64,000 nt of DNA from Microbacterium sp. LWS13-1.2 (GCF_040144835.1 NZ_CP151632.1:1302001-1366000); one strand, 5' to 3'; positions 54,377 to 62,532 are shown, numbered from the stretch's first letter. Numbers and translations: made by a program. The notes: generated by a model not told the origin, from the sequence alone.

Positions 54377-54841
54377 TCAGCGCGAAGCGATATCGCGCAT
54401 CGCTCGTGATCGCCAGTTGTCGCCGCCGCGCTCGAGCGTCACGATCGCGTGACAGTTGCGGCACCTCACGTCGCACTTGGCGATCTCCTCCGACAGCTTG
54501 GCGATGCTGAACCCCTCCTTGACCATCGCCATGACGTCCTTGCGCTTGTGAGCGCCCGGCCTGTGGTCGAAGTCGAGGACGCGGAGGTCAGTCACACCGC
54601 AATCCGCACACGGGTGGTCGCGCAGGTAGGTCGCGAGGAACGCCTTCGCCTCGGCGCGGCGCTTCGCGGTGCGTTCGACGATGACCCGCACATGACGTTC
54701 ACGATTGCGCGCGTAGTAGTCGCGCGACGACTGCCGGTTGCACTCACGGCATACCTCCTGGAGACCGTCGGGGCGGGACGCCTTGCGGTTGAACTCGGTG
54801 AGCGGCTTTGCGCGCCCGCATGCGCCGCAGTGCTTGCTCAT
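54377..54841 (-). CDS. HNH-type nuclease-like zinc protein
   Basis: This 154-residue protein starts at ATG 54841 after GGAG. It has four CxxC-type pairs: C5/C8, C31/C34, C78/C81 and C127/C130, with DFDHRPG (D92, H93) and CRNCH (H131) forming an HNH/endonuclease VII-like core. The first two pairs look like an N-terminal zinc finger in a basic region. Such proteins occur in actinobacterial chromosomes and phages. It lies 104 bp upstream of, and opposite to, the tRNA-Lys with a group I intron, so a past or present role in intron mobility is conceivable but unproven. Confidence 0.78.
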   Translation of the reverse strand: MSKHCGACGRAKPLTEFNRKASRPDGLQEVCRECNRQSSRDYYARNRERHVRVIVERTAKRRAEAKAFLATYLRDHPCADCGVTDLRVLDFDHRPGAHKRKDVMAMVKEGFSIAKLSEEIAKCDVRCRNCHAIVTLERGGDNWRSRAMRDIASR

Positions 54842-54945
54842 CACGCTCCCGTCTCCTTCCCCAACGCCTCCAGAGGTGGGAACCCACAGCGTAGATGCGG
54901 GCTCCGACGCTCCGACCACCCGCGTCGCCTTGCTAGGGTGGAGGC

Positions 54946-55284
54946 GCCCCTATAGCTCAGTTGGTTAGAGCAACGGACTTCAATACAACAAAATGGAGCG
55001 CCAGCGCCGAAATGCGCTGGATGACCGCCGCTATATGCTGGAACACCCTGAGAGCCCGAGGTACTCGCCAAGTGTCTGAACGACACCTGGCAGTGAAAAT
55101 CCGAGGGATTGGGCAATCAGCAGGTAACCGCAAGGGAACCTCAGAGACTACACGCGGCGCACCTGACCGGTCCGGCCGAAGGTGAAGATATAGTCCAGAC
55201 TGCAAGCCGGAGACGGTGGCTGGGGAAACTCAGTGCAGCAGGTTAATCCGTGGGTCCAGGGTTCGAGCCCCTGTGGGGGCACCA
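54946..55284 (+). tRNA. tRNA-Lys(TTT) gene split by a group I intron
   Basis: Exon 1 is 54946-54980 (acceptor GCCCCTA, D arm GCTC/GAGC, anticodon stem ACGGA, loop start CTT). Exon 2 is 55243-55281 (loop end TTAA, stem TCCGT, variable loop, T arm CAGGG-TTCGAGC-CCCTG, acceptor TGGGGGC, discriminator A), with CCA encoded at 55282-55284. Joining them gives a 74-nt cloverleaf plus CCA with anticodon loop CTTTTAA, that is anticodon TTT. The break lies between positions 34 and 35. A weak promoter TCCGAC-N17-TAGGGT (54911-54939) precedes it. No other tRNA-Lys is in the window. Confidence 0.93.
54981..55242 (+). ncRNA. ORF-less group I intron (self-splicing ribozyme) in tRNA-Lys
   Basis: The 262-nt intron has P1 CTTCA/TGGAG spanning the splice site with the required U.G pair (54980 with 54996); P2 CCAGCGC/GCGCTGG (55001-55007, 55014-55020); P3 CGCCGC/GCGGCG (55026-55031, 55154-55159); P4 TGCTG/CAGCA (55036-55040, 55118-55122); a P5-side hairpin GTGTC/GACAC; P6 GGT/ACC with a GCAA tetraloop (55130-55133); P7 GACTA/TAGTC (55146-55150, 55191-55195) inside the R and S sequences TCAGAGACTACACG and GAAGATATAGTCC; P8 CACCT/AGGTG; and P9 CTGCA/TGCAG. 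The last base is G. The R/S sequences resemble bacterial tRNA introns of the IC3 group. No protein is encoded. Confidence 0.95.
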
Positions 55285-55322
55285 CAACCGATCGAGCCGC
55301 AGCGCTACGCGCCGCCTCCCCT

Positions 55323-55631
55323 TCAGCGGGCGATCGCGGCGGCGATGAGCCACACCACGATGCTCAGCACGAGCGCGATCAGCGGATACCAGAACGCCGT
55401 GTGTTTGCGCGAGAGCGCGATGATGCCTGCAACTCCCCCGATGACCGCGAGAGCAAGCGGCATGTAGCCGCCCAGCACGATGGCGAGCGTGTTGTCATAG
55501 CTGCCGATGGCCCAGGCGAGCGAGACGAAGAACAACACCACCGCGGCGCCGACCGAGAACCCGATCAGCAGCAGTGTGGCGACCATGTCGCCGGTGGAGC
55601 GCTCGGCGGGCGCGGCGTCGGTCGTCATCAT
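55323..55631 (-). CDS. Small integral membrane protein (3 TM)
   Basis: This 102-residue protein has three hydrophobic helices: ATLLLIGFSVGAAVVLFFVSL, a glycine-rich middle helix (YMPLALAVIGGVAGIIAL) and FWYPLIALVLSIVVWLIAAA. No family is recognised. Its start overlaps the stop of the upstream GNAT gene (ATGATGA), so it is translationally coupled to it. It ends about 40 bp from the tRNA-Lys 3' end. Confidence 0.75.
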   Translation of the reverse strand: MMTTDAAPAERSTGDMVATLLLIGFSVGAAVVLFFVSLAWAIGSYDNTLAIVLGGYMPLALAVIGGVAGIIALSRKHTAFWYPLIALVLSIVVWLIAAAIAR

Positions 55632-56077
55632 CGGTTCAGTCCGATCTCGTAGTGCACGAACCCGGTGTGGCTCGCCACCCGGTCGTAGAGCGTGCGGGCC
55701 GTCCCGTTCGTCTCATGCGTGAGCCAGTAGACCTTCGCCGCATCGTGCGTGTGCGCCCACTCGGTCACGTGGTCGATGAGTGCTCGACCCGCACCCGTGC
55801 CGCGGGTATCGGGGGCGACGAAGAGGTCTTCGAGGTAGACGTACGGTGTCGCGGACCACGTGGCCGCATGCGTCAGCCAGTGGACGAGTCCGACCGCCCG
55901 GCCCCGGCCGTCGATTGCGATCGCGCCGTGGATCGGGAACTGCGGATCGAGGAGGCGGTTCCATGTCAGCTCGGTCTGCTCGTCGGAGAGCTCGGACTCG
56001 TAGAACTCCAGGTAGCCGCGCCAGAGCGGCAGCCATGCGTCGTGGTCGCCGGTGGCGAGCGGGCGGATGTCGGTCAC
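55628..56077 (-). CDS. GNAT-family N-acetyltransferase
   Basis: This 149-residue acetyltransferase has the acetyl-CoA loop VAPDTRGTGAGRALID and the following helix and strand VYWLTHETNGTARTLYDRVA, a pattern close to diamine or amino-acid N-acetyltransferases. The substrate is unknown. It is coupled to the small membrane protein downstream and preceded by the AlkD-like gene on the same strand (27-bp gap). Confidence 0.87.
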   Translation of the reverse strand: MTDIRPLATGDHDAWLPLWRGYLEFYESELSDEQTELTWNRLLDPQFPIHGAIAIDGRGRAVGLVHWLTHAATWSATPYVYLEDLFVAPDTRGTGAGRALIDHVTEWAHTHDAAKVYWLTHETNGTARTLYDRVASHTGFVHYEIGLNR

Positions 56078-56104
56078 AGGACAGACGCTAGCGGGTCGCG
56101 GGCG

Positions 56105-56758
56105 TCAGGTGAGTGCGGTGCGCGCCGTGCGTCGCGCGTGCGCGCTGAGATCGGCGCTGCGACGCGCGAGGAATTCCTCCAGGCGCGCACGATCGACCCG
56201 CCCGATCTCGCGCAGCGCCACGCCGACGTTCGTCTGCACCAGGTGCTCCGGGTCGTTCGCGAGGATCTCGCAAAGCGCGAGAGGGTCGTCGAGGTCGTGC
56301 GCGCGGATGATCCAGAACGCCGCCGTGATCGCCGTACGACGCCGCAGCCAGTCGTCGGATCGCGCGAGGTCGAACAGCACCTCCCGCGGCCGGTCGAGCA
56401 GGTACCCGCCCAGGACACGGGGAGCCCCGCGGTCGATGAAGTCCCAGGTGTCGATGCGGTCCATCCGCCGCATCCAGAGCTCGTACAGCGCGGCGCGGTC
56501 GGCGTCCTTCGTGCGCGCCTGGAAGTCGAGGATCGAGACCGCCACCATCCGCATCTCGTAGGCATCCGCGTCGAGGAGCCGGTCGACCTCGGCCAGCGGC
56601 ATCCGTGCATTCGTCTTCGCGATGCCGAAGACAGTGCCCATGCGCGCGCCGATCACCTCGGTGCGCGCATCTGCCATGCGCCGCTGGGTCTTGGCCCGCT
56701 CCTCAGCGGATGCCGCGGCCTCGAGCGCCGCGCGGACGCCCTCGGCCGTCGGTGGCAT
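56105..56758 (-). CDS. AlkD-like HEAT-repeat DNA glycosylase
   Basis: This 217-residue all-helical protein resembles the DNA alkylation repair (AlkD) family: ARMGTVFGIAKTNARMPLAEV, AVSILDFQA, MDRIDTWDFIDRGAPRVLGGYL and DDWLRRRTAITAAFWIIR. The W-D pair in the TWD segment and R in DWLRRR are conserved in AlkD and contact the lesion backbone. It likely removes alkylated purines. Same strand as pncA with a 9-bp gap. Confidence 0.85.
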   Translation of the reverse strand: MPPTAEGVRAALEAAASAEERAKTQRRMADARTEVIGARMGTVFGIAKTNARMPLAEVDRLLDADAYEMRMVAVSILDFQARTKDADRAALYELWMRRMDRIDTWDFIDRGAPRVLGGYLLDRPREVLFDLARSDDWLRRRTAITAAFWIIRAHDLDDPLALCEILANDPEHLVQTNVGVALREIGRVDRARLEEFLARRSADLSAHARRTARTALT

Positions 56759-56767
56759 GCCTGGGGC

Positions 56768-57358
56768 TCAGTCACCGCCGGAGAGACCGGAGTGGCTCAG
56801 CTCGGCTCCGGCGTGGGCGAGCTCGGCCAGTGCGGCGTCACTCGATTCCGGCGCGACGCCGGCGACGAGGTCGGTGAGGATCCGCACGTGCCGCCCGTGC
56901 TCGATGGCGTCGAGGGCGGAGGCGCGCACGCAGTAGTCCGTCGCGATGCCCGCGACGTCGACATCCACCACCCCGTGCTCTTCGAGCAGGTGCGCCACGG
57001 TGGCACCGTCGTCGGTGGTGCCCTCGAACAGCGAGTAGGCCGGCGCGCCCTGGCCCTTCTTGACGTGGTGCGTCACCGCCGAGGTGTCGAGGCCGGCGTC
57101 GTACTCCGCGCCCTCGGTGCCGCCCACGCAGTGCACCGGCCACGTGTCGACGAAGTCGGGCTCTGCGCTGAAGTGCCCGCCGTTGTCGCCCTCGCCGTGA
57201 TGCCAGTCGCGCGAGGCGACGATCACGGCGTACTCCTCGGCGTGCGTGACCAGATACTCCGTGATGCGCTGCGCGACGGCATCCCCGCCCTCCACGCCGA
57301 GCGCACCGCCCTCGGTGAAGTCGTTCTGGACATCGACGATGAACAGCGCCTTAGTCAT
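56768..57358 (-). CDS. pncA: Nicotinamidase (isochorismatase-like hydrolase)
   Basis: This 196-residue protein has the catalytic triad pattern: D9 in FIVDVQNDF, K in HHVKKGQGAPAYS and C in GIATDYCVRASALDA. Metal ligands D and H lie in SRDWHHG. PncA converts nicotinamide to nicotinate for NAD recycling. Its start overlaps the stop of the MMPL gene (ATGA), so it is coupled to it, an unusual pairing. Confidence 0.92.
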   Translation of the reverse strand: MTKALFIVDVQNDFTEGGALGVEGGDAVAQRITEYLVTHAEEYAVIVASRDWHHGEGDNGGHFSAEPDFVDTWPVHCVGGTEGAEYDAGLDTSAVTHHVKKGQGAPAYSLFEGTTDDGATVAHLLEEHGVVDVDVAGIATDYCVRASALDAIEHGRHVRILTDLVAGVAPESSDAALAELAHAGAELSHSGLSGGD

Positions 57359-59691
57359 GATTCGAGCGTACGCCTGTACTCCTCTCGAGTGAGGGGGTGT
57401 CCGTCGTCTGCGACGAGCGCGGCCTCCGTCTCCGCGGGCAGGGGCTGGTCGACCGGCTCAGCGGGAGAGCCCTCGGAAGAGCCGGGGTCGCGCCCGGCCG
57501 ATGCCGTCCCGTCGCGTCTCGCCAGCTTCGACGGCCACCAGATCGCCAGGCCGATGTCATACGACAGCGCCGGCACGAGAAGAGATCGCACGACGAAGGT
57601 GTCGAGCAGCACGCCGAGGGCCACGATGAAGGCGAGCTGCACCAGGAACAGGATCGGAATGACGCCGAGAGCGGCGAAGGTCGCTGCCAGCACCAGACCC
57701 GCCGAGGTGATGACGCCGCCGGTCGCGACCAGACCCCTCAGGATGCCGGGCCTGGTGCCGTGCACGAGGGACTCCTCGCGCACGCGCGACATCAGGAAGA
57801 TGTTGTAATCCACACCGAGCGCCACCAGGAACACGAACCCGTACAGCGGCACCGCGGGATCGGCGCCGGGGAACCCGAACACCTCGTTGAACACGAGCGC
57901 GCTCACACCGAGCGCCGTCGCGAACGACAGGATCACCGTCGCGATGAGCAGCACCGGCGCCAGGATCGACCGCAGCAGCAGCATGAGGATGAGCAGGATC
58001 ACCAGCAGGATGACCGGGATGATGACGGTCCGGTCGCGCGTCGACGTGTCGTTGGTGTCGATGTCGGTCGCCGTCTCGCCGCCGACGACCGCGGTCCCCG
58101 CGCCGAGCGTGTCGTCGAGATCCGCACGGAGCTGCCGGACGGTGTCCTCAGCGGCGAGCGAGTCGGCGGCATCCGTGAGCGTCCCGACGACGAGGACGTC
58201 GCCGTCGGCGACGGTCGCCTCGGGAGCAGGCGTGCCGGGCGGGTCGACCGCCGTGAGCACCGGCTCGCCGTCTTGGACCTCGACGGCGGCCTGTCCGGTC
58301 GGGGAGTCCTCAGAGGCGACGGCCACCGATTCGATGCCGTCCGACGCCTCGAGCACCTCGACCGTGCCGGCGAGGTCCTCTTCGGGAACGATCACGTACG
58401 CCGGCGATCCCGACCCCGCCGGGAAGTGCTCGGCGAGCACCTCCTGACCGTCGCGGGCCTCGGACGCTCCGAGCACGAGGTCGCTCGTGGGCACGCCGTC
58501 CGCCTTGAGCTGCGTGATACCGATCGCACCGGCGAGCAGGACGATCGTGCACGCGATCCACACGACGCGGGCATTGCGCGCCACGAACCGCGCCTGTCGC
58601 GGCCAGACGCCCTTGACCGGCTGCGTCAGATCGTCGGGGATCATGGCCAGCGGCTGCTTCGGGATGAAGGGCCAGAAGGCCGCGCGGCCGCAGAGCGCCA
58701 GGAGCGCCGGCAGGAACGTCAGCGCTGAGAGCACGGAGAACGCGATGCCGATGGACGCAATCGGTCCGAGGGCGCGGTTGGTCGCCAGGTCCGAGAGCAG
58801 CAGACACAGCAGGCCCGCGATCACGGTGCCGCCGGACGCGAGGATCGGCTCGAACGCTCCGCGCCACGCCGAGAGCGTCGCGTCCCATTTCGACGCGCCG
58901 GACGCGATGGATTCTCGGAATCGGGCGACGTACAGCAGCGCGTAGTCCGTCGCGGCGCCGATGACGAGGATGAAGAGGATGCCCTGCACCTGCCCGTTGA
59001 GCACGACGATGCCGGCGAAGGCGAGCCACCACACGGTGAGCAGCGCCGCGCAGAGCGCGAAGAGCGACGTCAGGAGCACGAGGACCGGCAGCAGCGGCGA
59101 ACGGTAGACGATCACGAGGATCAGGAACACCGCGATCAACGCCACGCCGAGCAGAAGTCCGTCGATGCCGAGGAAGCCCTCGACGAGGTCCGCCGTGAAG
59201 CCGGCCGGCCCGGTGACCCAGGCCTCGAAGCCGTCCGGAAGCTCGTCGGCCACGAGGGTCCGGAGGGCCTCCACCGTCTCGCCCACCTCGCCGGAGGCAT
59301 CGATCGGGACGAAGATCTGCACCGCCTCGCCGTCCTCCGACAGGATCGGCGGCGAGACATCCTCCTGCACGCCCTCGATCCCGGCGATGTCGTCGGCCAG
59401 CGCCTGGACGTCGGCGACGTCCTCCTCCGACAGTTCGCCGTCGCCGGTGACGACCACGACCGCGGGGATGCTGTCCTCGCCGAGGAAGTCGGCCAGCCGC
59501 TCGTTGACCTGCGTGGCGTCGGCCCCCTCGGGCAGGAAGCTGGACCGGTCGTTGGTCGACACCTCGTCGACCTTGCCGAAGTAGGGTCCGCCGATAGATC
59601 CTGCCGCGAGCCAGATCAGCACGAGCAGGGCGGGGATGCCGATGCGCAGCCACCCGGAGGGGCGGCGGTTCGCGTGGTGAGGCGAGGACAT
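57355..59691 (-). CDS. MMPL/RND-family membrane exporter
   Basis: This 778-residue transporter has the two-fold RND layout: helix 1 near residues 17-32, a large extracytoplasmic loop, helices 2-6 (including LLLGVALIAVFLILVIVY and the IGAATDYALLYVARFRE segment, with the proton-relay Asp-Tyr pair), helix 7, a second loop, and helices 8-12 with ALGVDYNIFLMSRVREE. MMPL proteins export lipids or drugs. A putative operator palindrome touches the start codon, which has no ribosome site, so the mRNA may be leaderless. It is coupled to pncA. Confidence 0.92.
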   Translation of the reverse strand: MSSPHHANRRPSGWLRIGIPALLVLIWLAAGSIGGPYFGKVDEVSTNDRSSFLPEGADATQVNERLADFLGEDSIPAVVVVTGDGELSEEDVADVQALADDIAGIEGVQEDVSPPILSEDGEAVQIFVPIDASGEVGETVEALRTLVADELPDGFEAWVTGPAGFTADLVEGFLGIDGLLLGVALIAVFLILVIVYRSPLLPVLVLLTSLFALCAALLTVWWLAFAGIVVLNGQVQGILFILVIGAATDYALLYVARFRESIASGASKWDATLSAWRGAFEPILASGGTVIAGLLCLLLSDLATNRALGPIASIGIAFSVLSALTFLPALLALCGRAAFWPFIPKQPLAMIPDDLTQPVKGVWPRQARFVARNARVVWIACTIVLLAGAIGITQLKADGVPTSDLVLGASEARDGQEVLAEHFPAGSGSPAYVIVPEEDLAGTVEVLEASDGIESVAVASEDSPTGQAAVEVQDGEPVLTAVDPPGTPAPEATVADGDVLVVGTLTDAADSLAAEDTVRQLRADLDDTLGAGTAVVGGETATDIDTNDTSTRDRTVIIPVILLVILLILMLLLRSILAPVLLIATVILSFATALGVSALVFNEVFGFPGADPAVPLYGFVFLVALGVDYNIFLMSRVREESLVHGTRPGILRGLVATGGVITSAGLVLAATFAALGVIPILFLVQLAFIVALGVLLDTFVVRSLLVPALSYDIGLAIWWPSKLARRDGTASAGRDPGSSEGSPAEPVDQPLPAETEAALVADDGHPLTREEYRRTLES

Positions 59692-59692
59692 A

Positions 59693-59729
59693 TCGCTAGC
59701 TTATCTAGCGAACTGCGTTTCGTGAAACG
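59693..59729. promoter_or_regulatory. Two adjacent operator-like palindromes before the MMPL gene
   Basis: TCGCTAG-CTTAT-CTAGCGA (59693-59711) has perfect 7-bp arms and begins 2 bp from the ATG. CGTTTC-GT-GAAACG (59716-59729) has perfect 6-bp arms. Both are typical sizes for TetR- or MarR-type repressor sites. No regulator gene is adjacent. Confidence 0.6.
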
Positions 59730-59780
59730 GAGTCCGGATGCCGCCCGAGGGTCTCGGCCTGCCTCCTATGCTGGGTCGCG

Positions 59781-60734
59781 ATGCTCTCCGCCGCCCTCGC
59801 CCTCGTCGGCGCCGTCATCTACGGCTCCGCCGACTTCCTCGGCGGCCTGGCCGCGCGGCGGCTGCGCTCCATCGTCGTCACCGCCGTGGCGGCTCTGTCC
59901 GGACTCGTCGCGCTCGCGCTCGTGCAGCCGCTGGTGTGCGGCGTATGGACGGCCGCGGACGTCGGGTGGGGCATCCTCGCCGGCATCGTCGGCGTCGTCG
60001 CCATCGCCCTGCTGTACGCCTGTCTCGCGATCGGACCGATGAGCATCCTGTCGCCGCTCACCGCGGTCGTCTCGGCGATCGCCCCGATGCTGTGGGGTCT
60101 GCTCGTTAAGGGCGATGCGATGGCGCCCATCGGCTACGCCGGGCTGGCGGTGGCCCTGGTCGCCGTCGTCCTGGTCGGCTTCATCCCGGGCGAGAAGATC
60201 GTGCGGCCGAACCCCCGTGGACTCGCAATGGCGGTCGGCGCCGGACTCGCGATCGGCGCCTTCCTCATCATCGTCGACCAGACCTCCGCCGACAGCGGCC
60301 TCGTGCCCCTCGTGACCGGCCGCGCCACGAGCAGCGTCGTCACGATGGCGGTGGTCGGCATCCTCTCCCTCATGGCGATGCGCCGCGGCGCGCCGGCGCG
60401 CTCCGTGCTCGCCGTCGCAGGTCCGCCGCTCGGGGCGATGCCGAGCGGACACGCCGATCTGGAGCACGCGGCGGAGCCGGGAGGCATGACGATGACGGCA
60501 CGGCGGGCGTGGACGCTCGCCGTCGCATGCGGGATCGCGGATGCCGCCGCCAACGCGCTCCTGCTGGTCGCGCTGCGCATCGGCGACCTCGCGGTGGTCT
60601 CGGCGCTCACAGCGCTGTACCCCGCCGGCACGATCCTGCTGGCCGCGATCGTCCTGCGAGAGCGCGTCGCAGCGATCCAGTGGGTAGGCCTCGGTCTGGC
60701 CCTCACCGCCGGAGGCATGCTCGCCGTCGCATAG
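59781..60734 (+). CDS. EamA/DMT-family transporter
   Basis: This 317-residue protein has ten hydrophobic helices in two EamA repeats. The start MLSAALALVGAVIYGSADFL is a typical first helix, and the last repeat contains VVSALTALYPAGTILLAAIV. A loop of about 45 residues (about 205-250) separates the halves. The substrate is unknown. It is divergent from the MMPL gene. Confidence 0.88.
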   Translation: MLSAALALVGAVIYGSADFLGGLAARRLRSIVVTAVAALSGLVALALVQPLVCGVWTAADVGWGILAGIVGVVAIALLYACLAIGPMSILSPLTAVVSAIAPMLWGLLVKGDAMAPIGYAGLAVALVAVVLVGFIPGEKIVRPNPRGLAMAVGAGLAIGAFLIIVDQTSADSGLVPLVTGRATSSVVTMAVVGILSLMAMRRGAPARSVLAVAGPPLGAMPSGHADLEHAAEPGGMTMTARRAWTLAVACGIADAAANALLLVALRIGDLAVVSALTALYPAGTILLAAIVLRERVAAIQWVGLGLALTAGGMLAVA

Positions 60735-60759
60735 GCGGCCGCCGGGGACGCCCGAGCGC

Positions 60760-61155
60760 TCAGCCGCGGGCGAAGAGCATCACGAGCGAGGTCACCAGTG
60801 CGACCACGCCGAGTGCGAGCATCCCGCCGGCAAGGAGCGCGACGGCCCGCACCGCCGGCGAGCCCTGCGTCAACCGCATACGGTTGAGGGATCCGCGCCG
60901 GACGAAGATGTCGGCCATGTCGGCGTCGCCGATGTGGTGCTCCTGCTCGTGGGTGAGGTGCGCCTCCCCCACGCCGCCGTCCTCATCGAACCAGCGGACC
61001 AGACGGCCATGGGCGGTTGACTCGACGACGGCTCGCGCCGGCACCCATGTGCCGTCGAACAGGTACATGATCAGCGCGACCCCGGCGAGCAGTGCGCCCA
61101 CGCCGAACCCGATCCACGAGAAGATCTCGGCGAGGGCGTCGATCGCCTGGGACAC
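60760..61155 (-). CDS. Predicted membrane protein (DUF-like, 2 TM)
   Basis: From GTG 61155, 10 nt after AAGGA, the protein is 131 residues. It has two hydrophobic helices (FSWIGFGVGALLAGVALIMYLF and AVRAVALLAGGMLALGVVALV) flanking a soluble part with VPARAVVESTAHGRLVRWFDEDG, which reads like a small beta barrel (SH3-like). A GTG at 61173 would add six residues. Function unknown. It lies just downstream of tRNA-Thr(CGT) and its terminator on the same strand. Confidence 0.72.
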   Translation of the reverse strand: MSQAIDALAEIFSWIGFGVGALLAGVALIMYLFDGTWVPARAVVESTAHGRLVRWFDEDGGVGEAHLTHEQEHHIGDADMADIFVRRGSLNRMRLTQGSPAVRAVALLAGGMLALGVVALVTSLVMLFARG

Positions 61156-61181
61156 CGCACCACCGTCCTTCACATACGGAA

Positions 61182-61204
61182 AACGGCCGCTGCTCGCGGC
61201 CGTT
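61182..61204 (-). terminator. Intrinsic terminator of tRNA-Thr(CGT)
   Basis: A perfect 9-bp stem AACGGCCGC / GCGGCCGTT with a 5-nt loop. Read on the minus strand it is followed by TTTT, a classical intrinsic terminator 10 nt past the tRNA. Confidence 0.85.
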
Positions 61205-61213
61205 CCGGTTCTG

Positions 61214-61286
61214 AGCCACCTAAGGGAATCGAACCCTTGACCTATTCATTACGAGTGAATCGCTCTGCCGACTGAGCTAAGGTGGC
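61214..61286 (-). tRNA. tRNA-Thr(CGT)
   Basis: This 73-nt cloverleaf on the minus strand has acceptor GCCACCT/AGGTGGC, D arm GCTC/GAGC, anticodon stem ATTCA/TGAAT with loop CTCGTAA (anticodon CGT, complement of 61251-61253) and T loop TTCGATT. CCA is not encoded. A second threonine isoacceptor besides TGT at 18340-18412. Confidence 0.96.
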
Positions 61287-61542
61287 GCGCCTCGCTTGCG
61301 CGATGCACAAGCAACGATCTTACAGGGTCTCGCGAGTGCTCGCGAACACGACGGGTCGCCTGCGGCTCGGCCTCCTCCCCCGGCATCGGCGCTCGCTGGG
61401 TGTCGACGTGTTACGGCCCGGTTCGAGCGAGCGGCGGGCGCCACATAGGTTCGAACGCGGTCCGCGACGAAGCGTGCGCGGTCCCGTGGATCGTGCACGC
61501 GGTCACCCGCCGACACGGGCCTCGATCCACAGGAGCACGCAC

Positions 61543-62445
61543 ATGTCCACGCCCAAGAAGCTCATCACCACCGCAGCGCTCGCGCTGCCGCTCGCCCTCC
61601 TCCTCGCCGGCTGCGCCGGAAACGGGACGGATGCCGCCGCCGGCGGCTCCGCCGAGGACGAGGTGGTCCGCATCGGCGTCGTCGACTCCGGCGACCCGTA
61701 CTGGGAGACCTACAAGGAGGCGGCCGCCGACGAGGGCATCGAGGTCGAGCTCGTCAACTTCAGCGAGTACACGCAGCCGAACCCCGCGCTCTCGGCCGAC
61801 GAGCTGGATCTCAACCAGTTCCAGCACATCATCTACCTCGCGACCTACAACGTGCAGAGCGACGACGACCTGCAGCCGATCGGCGCCACCGCGATCTACC
61901 CGCTGGGCCTGTACTCGTCGCAGTACGCGTCGGTCGACGACATCCCCGAGGGCTCCACGGTCGCCGTGCCCAACGACGAGTCGAACCAGGCCCGCGGGCT
62001 TCTCGTGCTGCAGTCGGCCGGACTCATCGAGCTGGCAGACGGCGGCTCGGTGTTCTCCACCGTCGCCGACGTGCTCCCCGAGTCGACGGTGAAGGTCGAG
62101 GCGCTCGACGCCGCGTTCACCGCGACATCCCTGCCCGACGTCGCCGCGTCGATCGTGAACAATGACTTCCTCGCAGACGCCGGCCTCACGCCCGAGGACG
62201 CGATCGCGACCGACGACCCGTCGGACCCGAACGCGTTCCCGTACATCAACATCTTCGCGGCCAAGGCCGAGGACGCCGACAACCCGACGTACCTCAAGCT
62301 CGTGGAGATCTACCAGAACACGCAGGACGTGCTCGATGGCGTCGTCGAGGCGTCGGGCGGCACCGCCGTGCTCGTCAAGACGCCTGTCGACGAGCTCCTC
62401 ACGTCGCTCACCGACGTCGAGGACGACATCCGCGCCAACTCGTAA
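61543..62445 (+). CDS. metQ: Methionine-binding lipoprotein MetQ (NlpA family)
   Basis: This 300-residue protein starts at ATG 61543 after AGGAG. The signal peptide ends in LLLAGC (C24). The NlpA domain (about 43-300) has IGVVDSGDPYWETYKEAA, LNQFQHIIYLATYN and VPNDESNQARGLLVLQSAGL. It delivers methionine to MetNI. The 256-bp leader between tRNA-Thr and metQ shows no recognisable S-box or SAM-IV motif. metN follows after 87 bp. Confidence 0.93.
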   Translation: MSTPKKLITTAALALPLALLLAGCAGNGTDAAAGGSAEDEVVRIGVVDSGDPYWETYKEAAADEGIEVELVNFSEYTQPNPALSADELDLNQFQHIIYLATYNVQSDDDLQPIGATAIYPLGLYSSQYASVDDIPEGSTVAVPNDESNQARGLLVLQSAGLIELADGGSVFSTVADVLPESTVKVEALDAAFTATSLPDVAASIVNNDFLADAGLTPEDAIATDDPSDPNAFPYINIFAAKAEDADNPTYLKLVEIYQNTQDVLDGVVEASGGTAVLVKTPVDELLTSLTDVEDDIRANS

Positions 62446-62532
62446 GACCGCCACACCGCGTCACTCGCCTGTGCGGCCCGTCGGCGCCTCGTTCGCCCGG
62501 GCCGCACACGCGCGTTCCGCCGAGGAGCATCC

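Noticed and set aside
54957..55205. Short open frames inside the tRNA-Lys intron
   Set aside because: They cross the P3-P8 ribozyme core and the tRNA exon, lack ribosome sites and homing-nuclease motifs. The conserved ribozyme segments explain the sequence.
61287..61542. SAM or methionine riboswitch before metQ
   Set aside because: I could not draw the conserved S-box, SAM-II or SAM-IV cores in the leader. Regulation of metQNI remains unknown.
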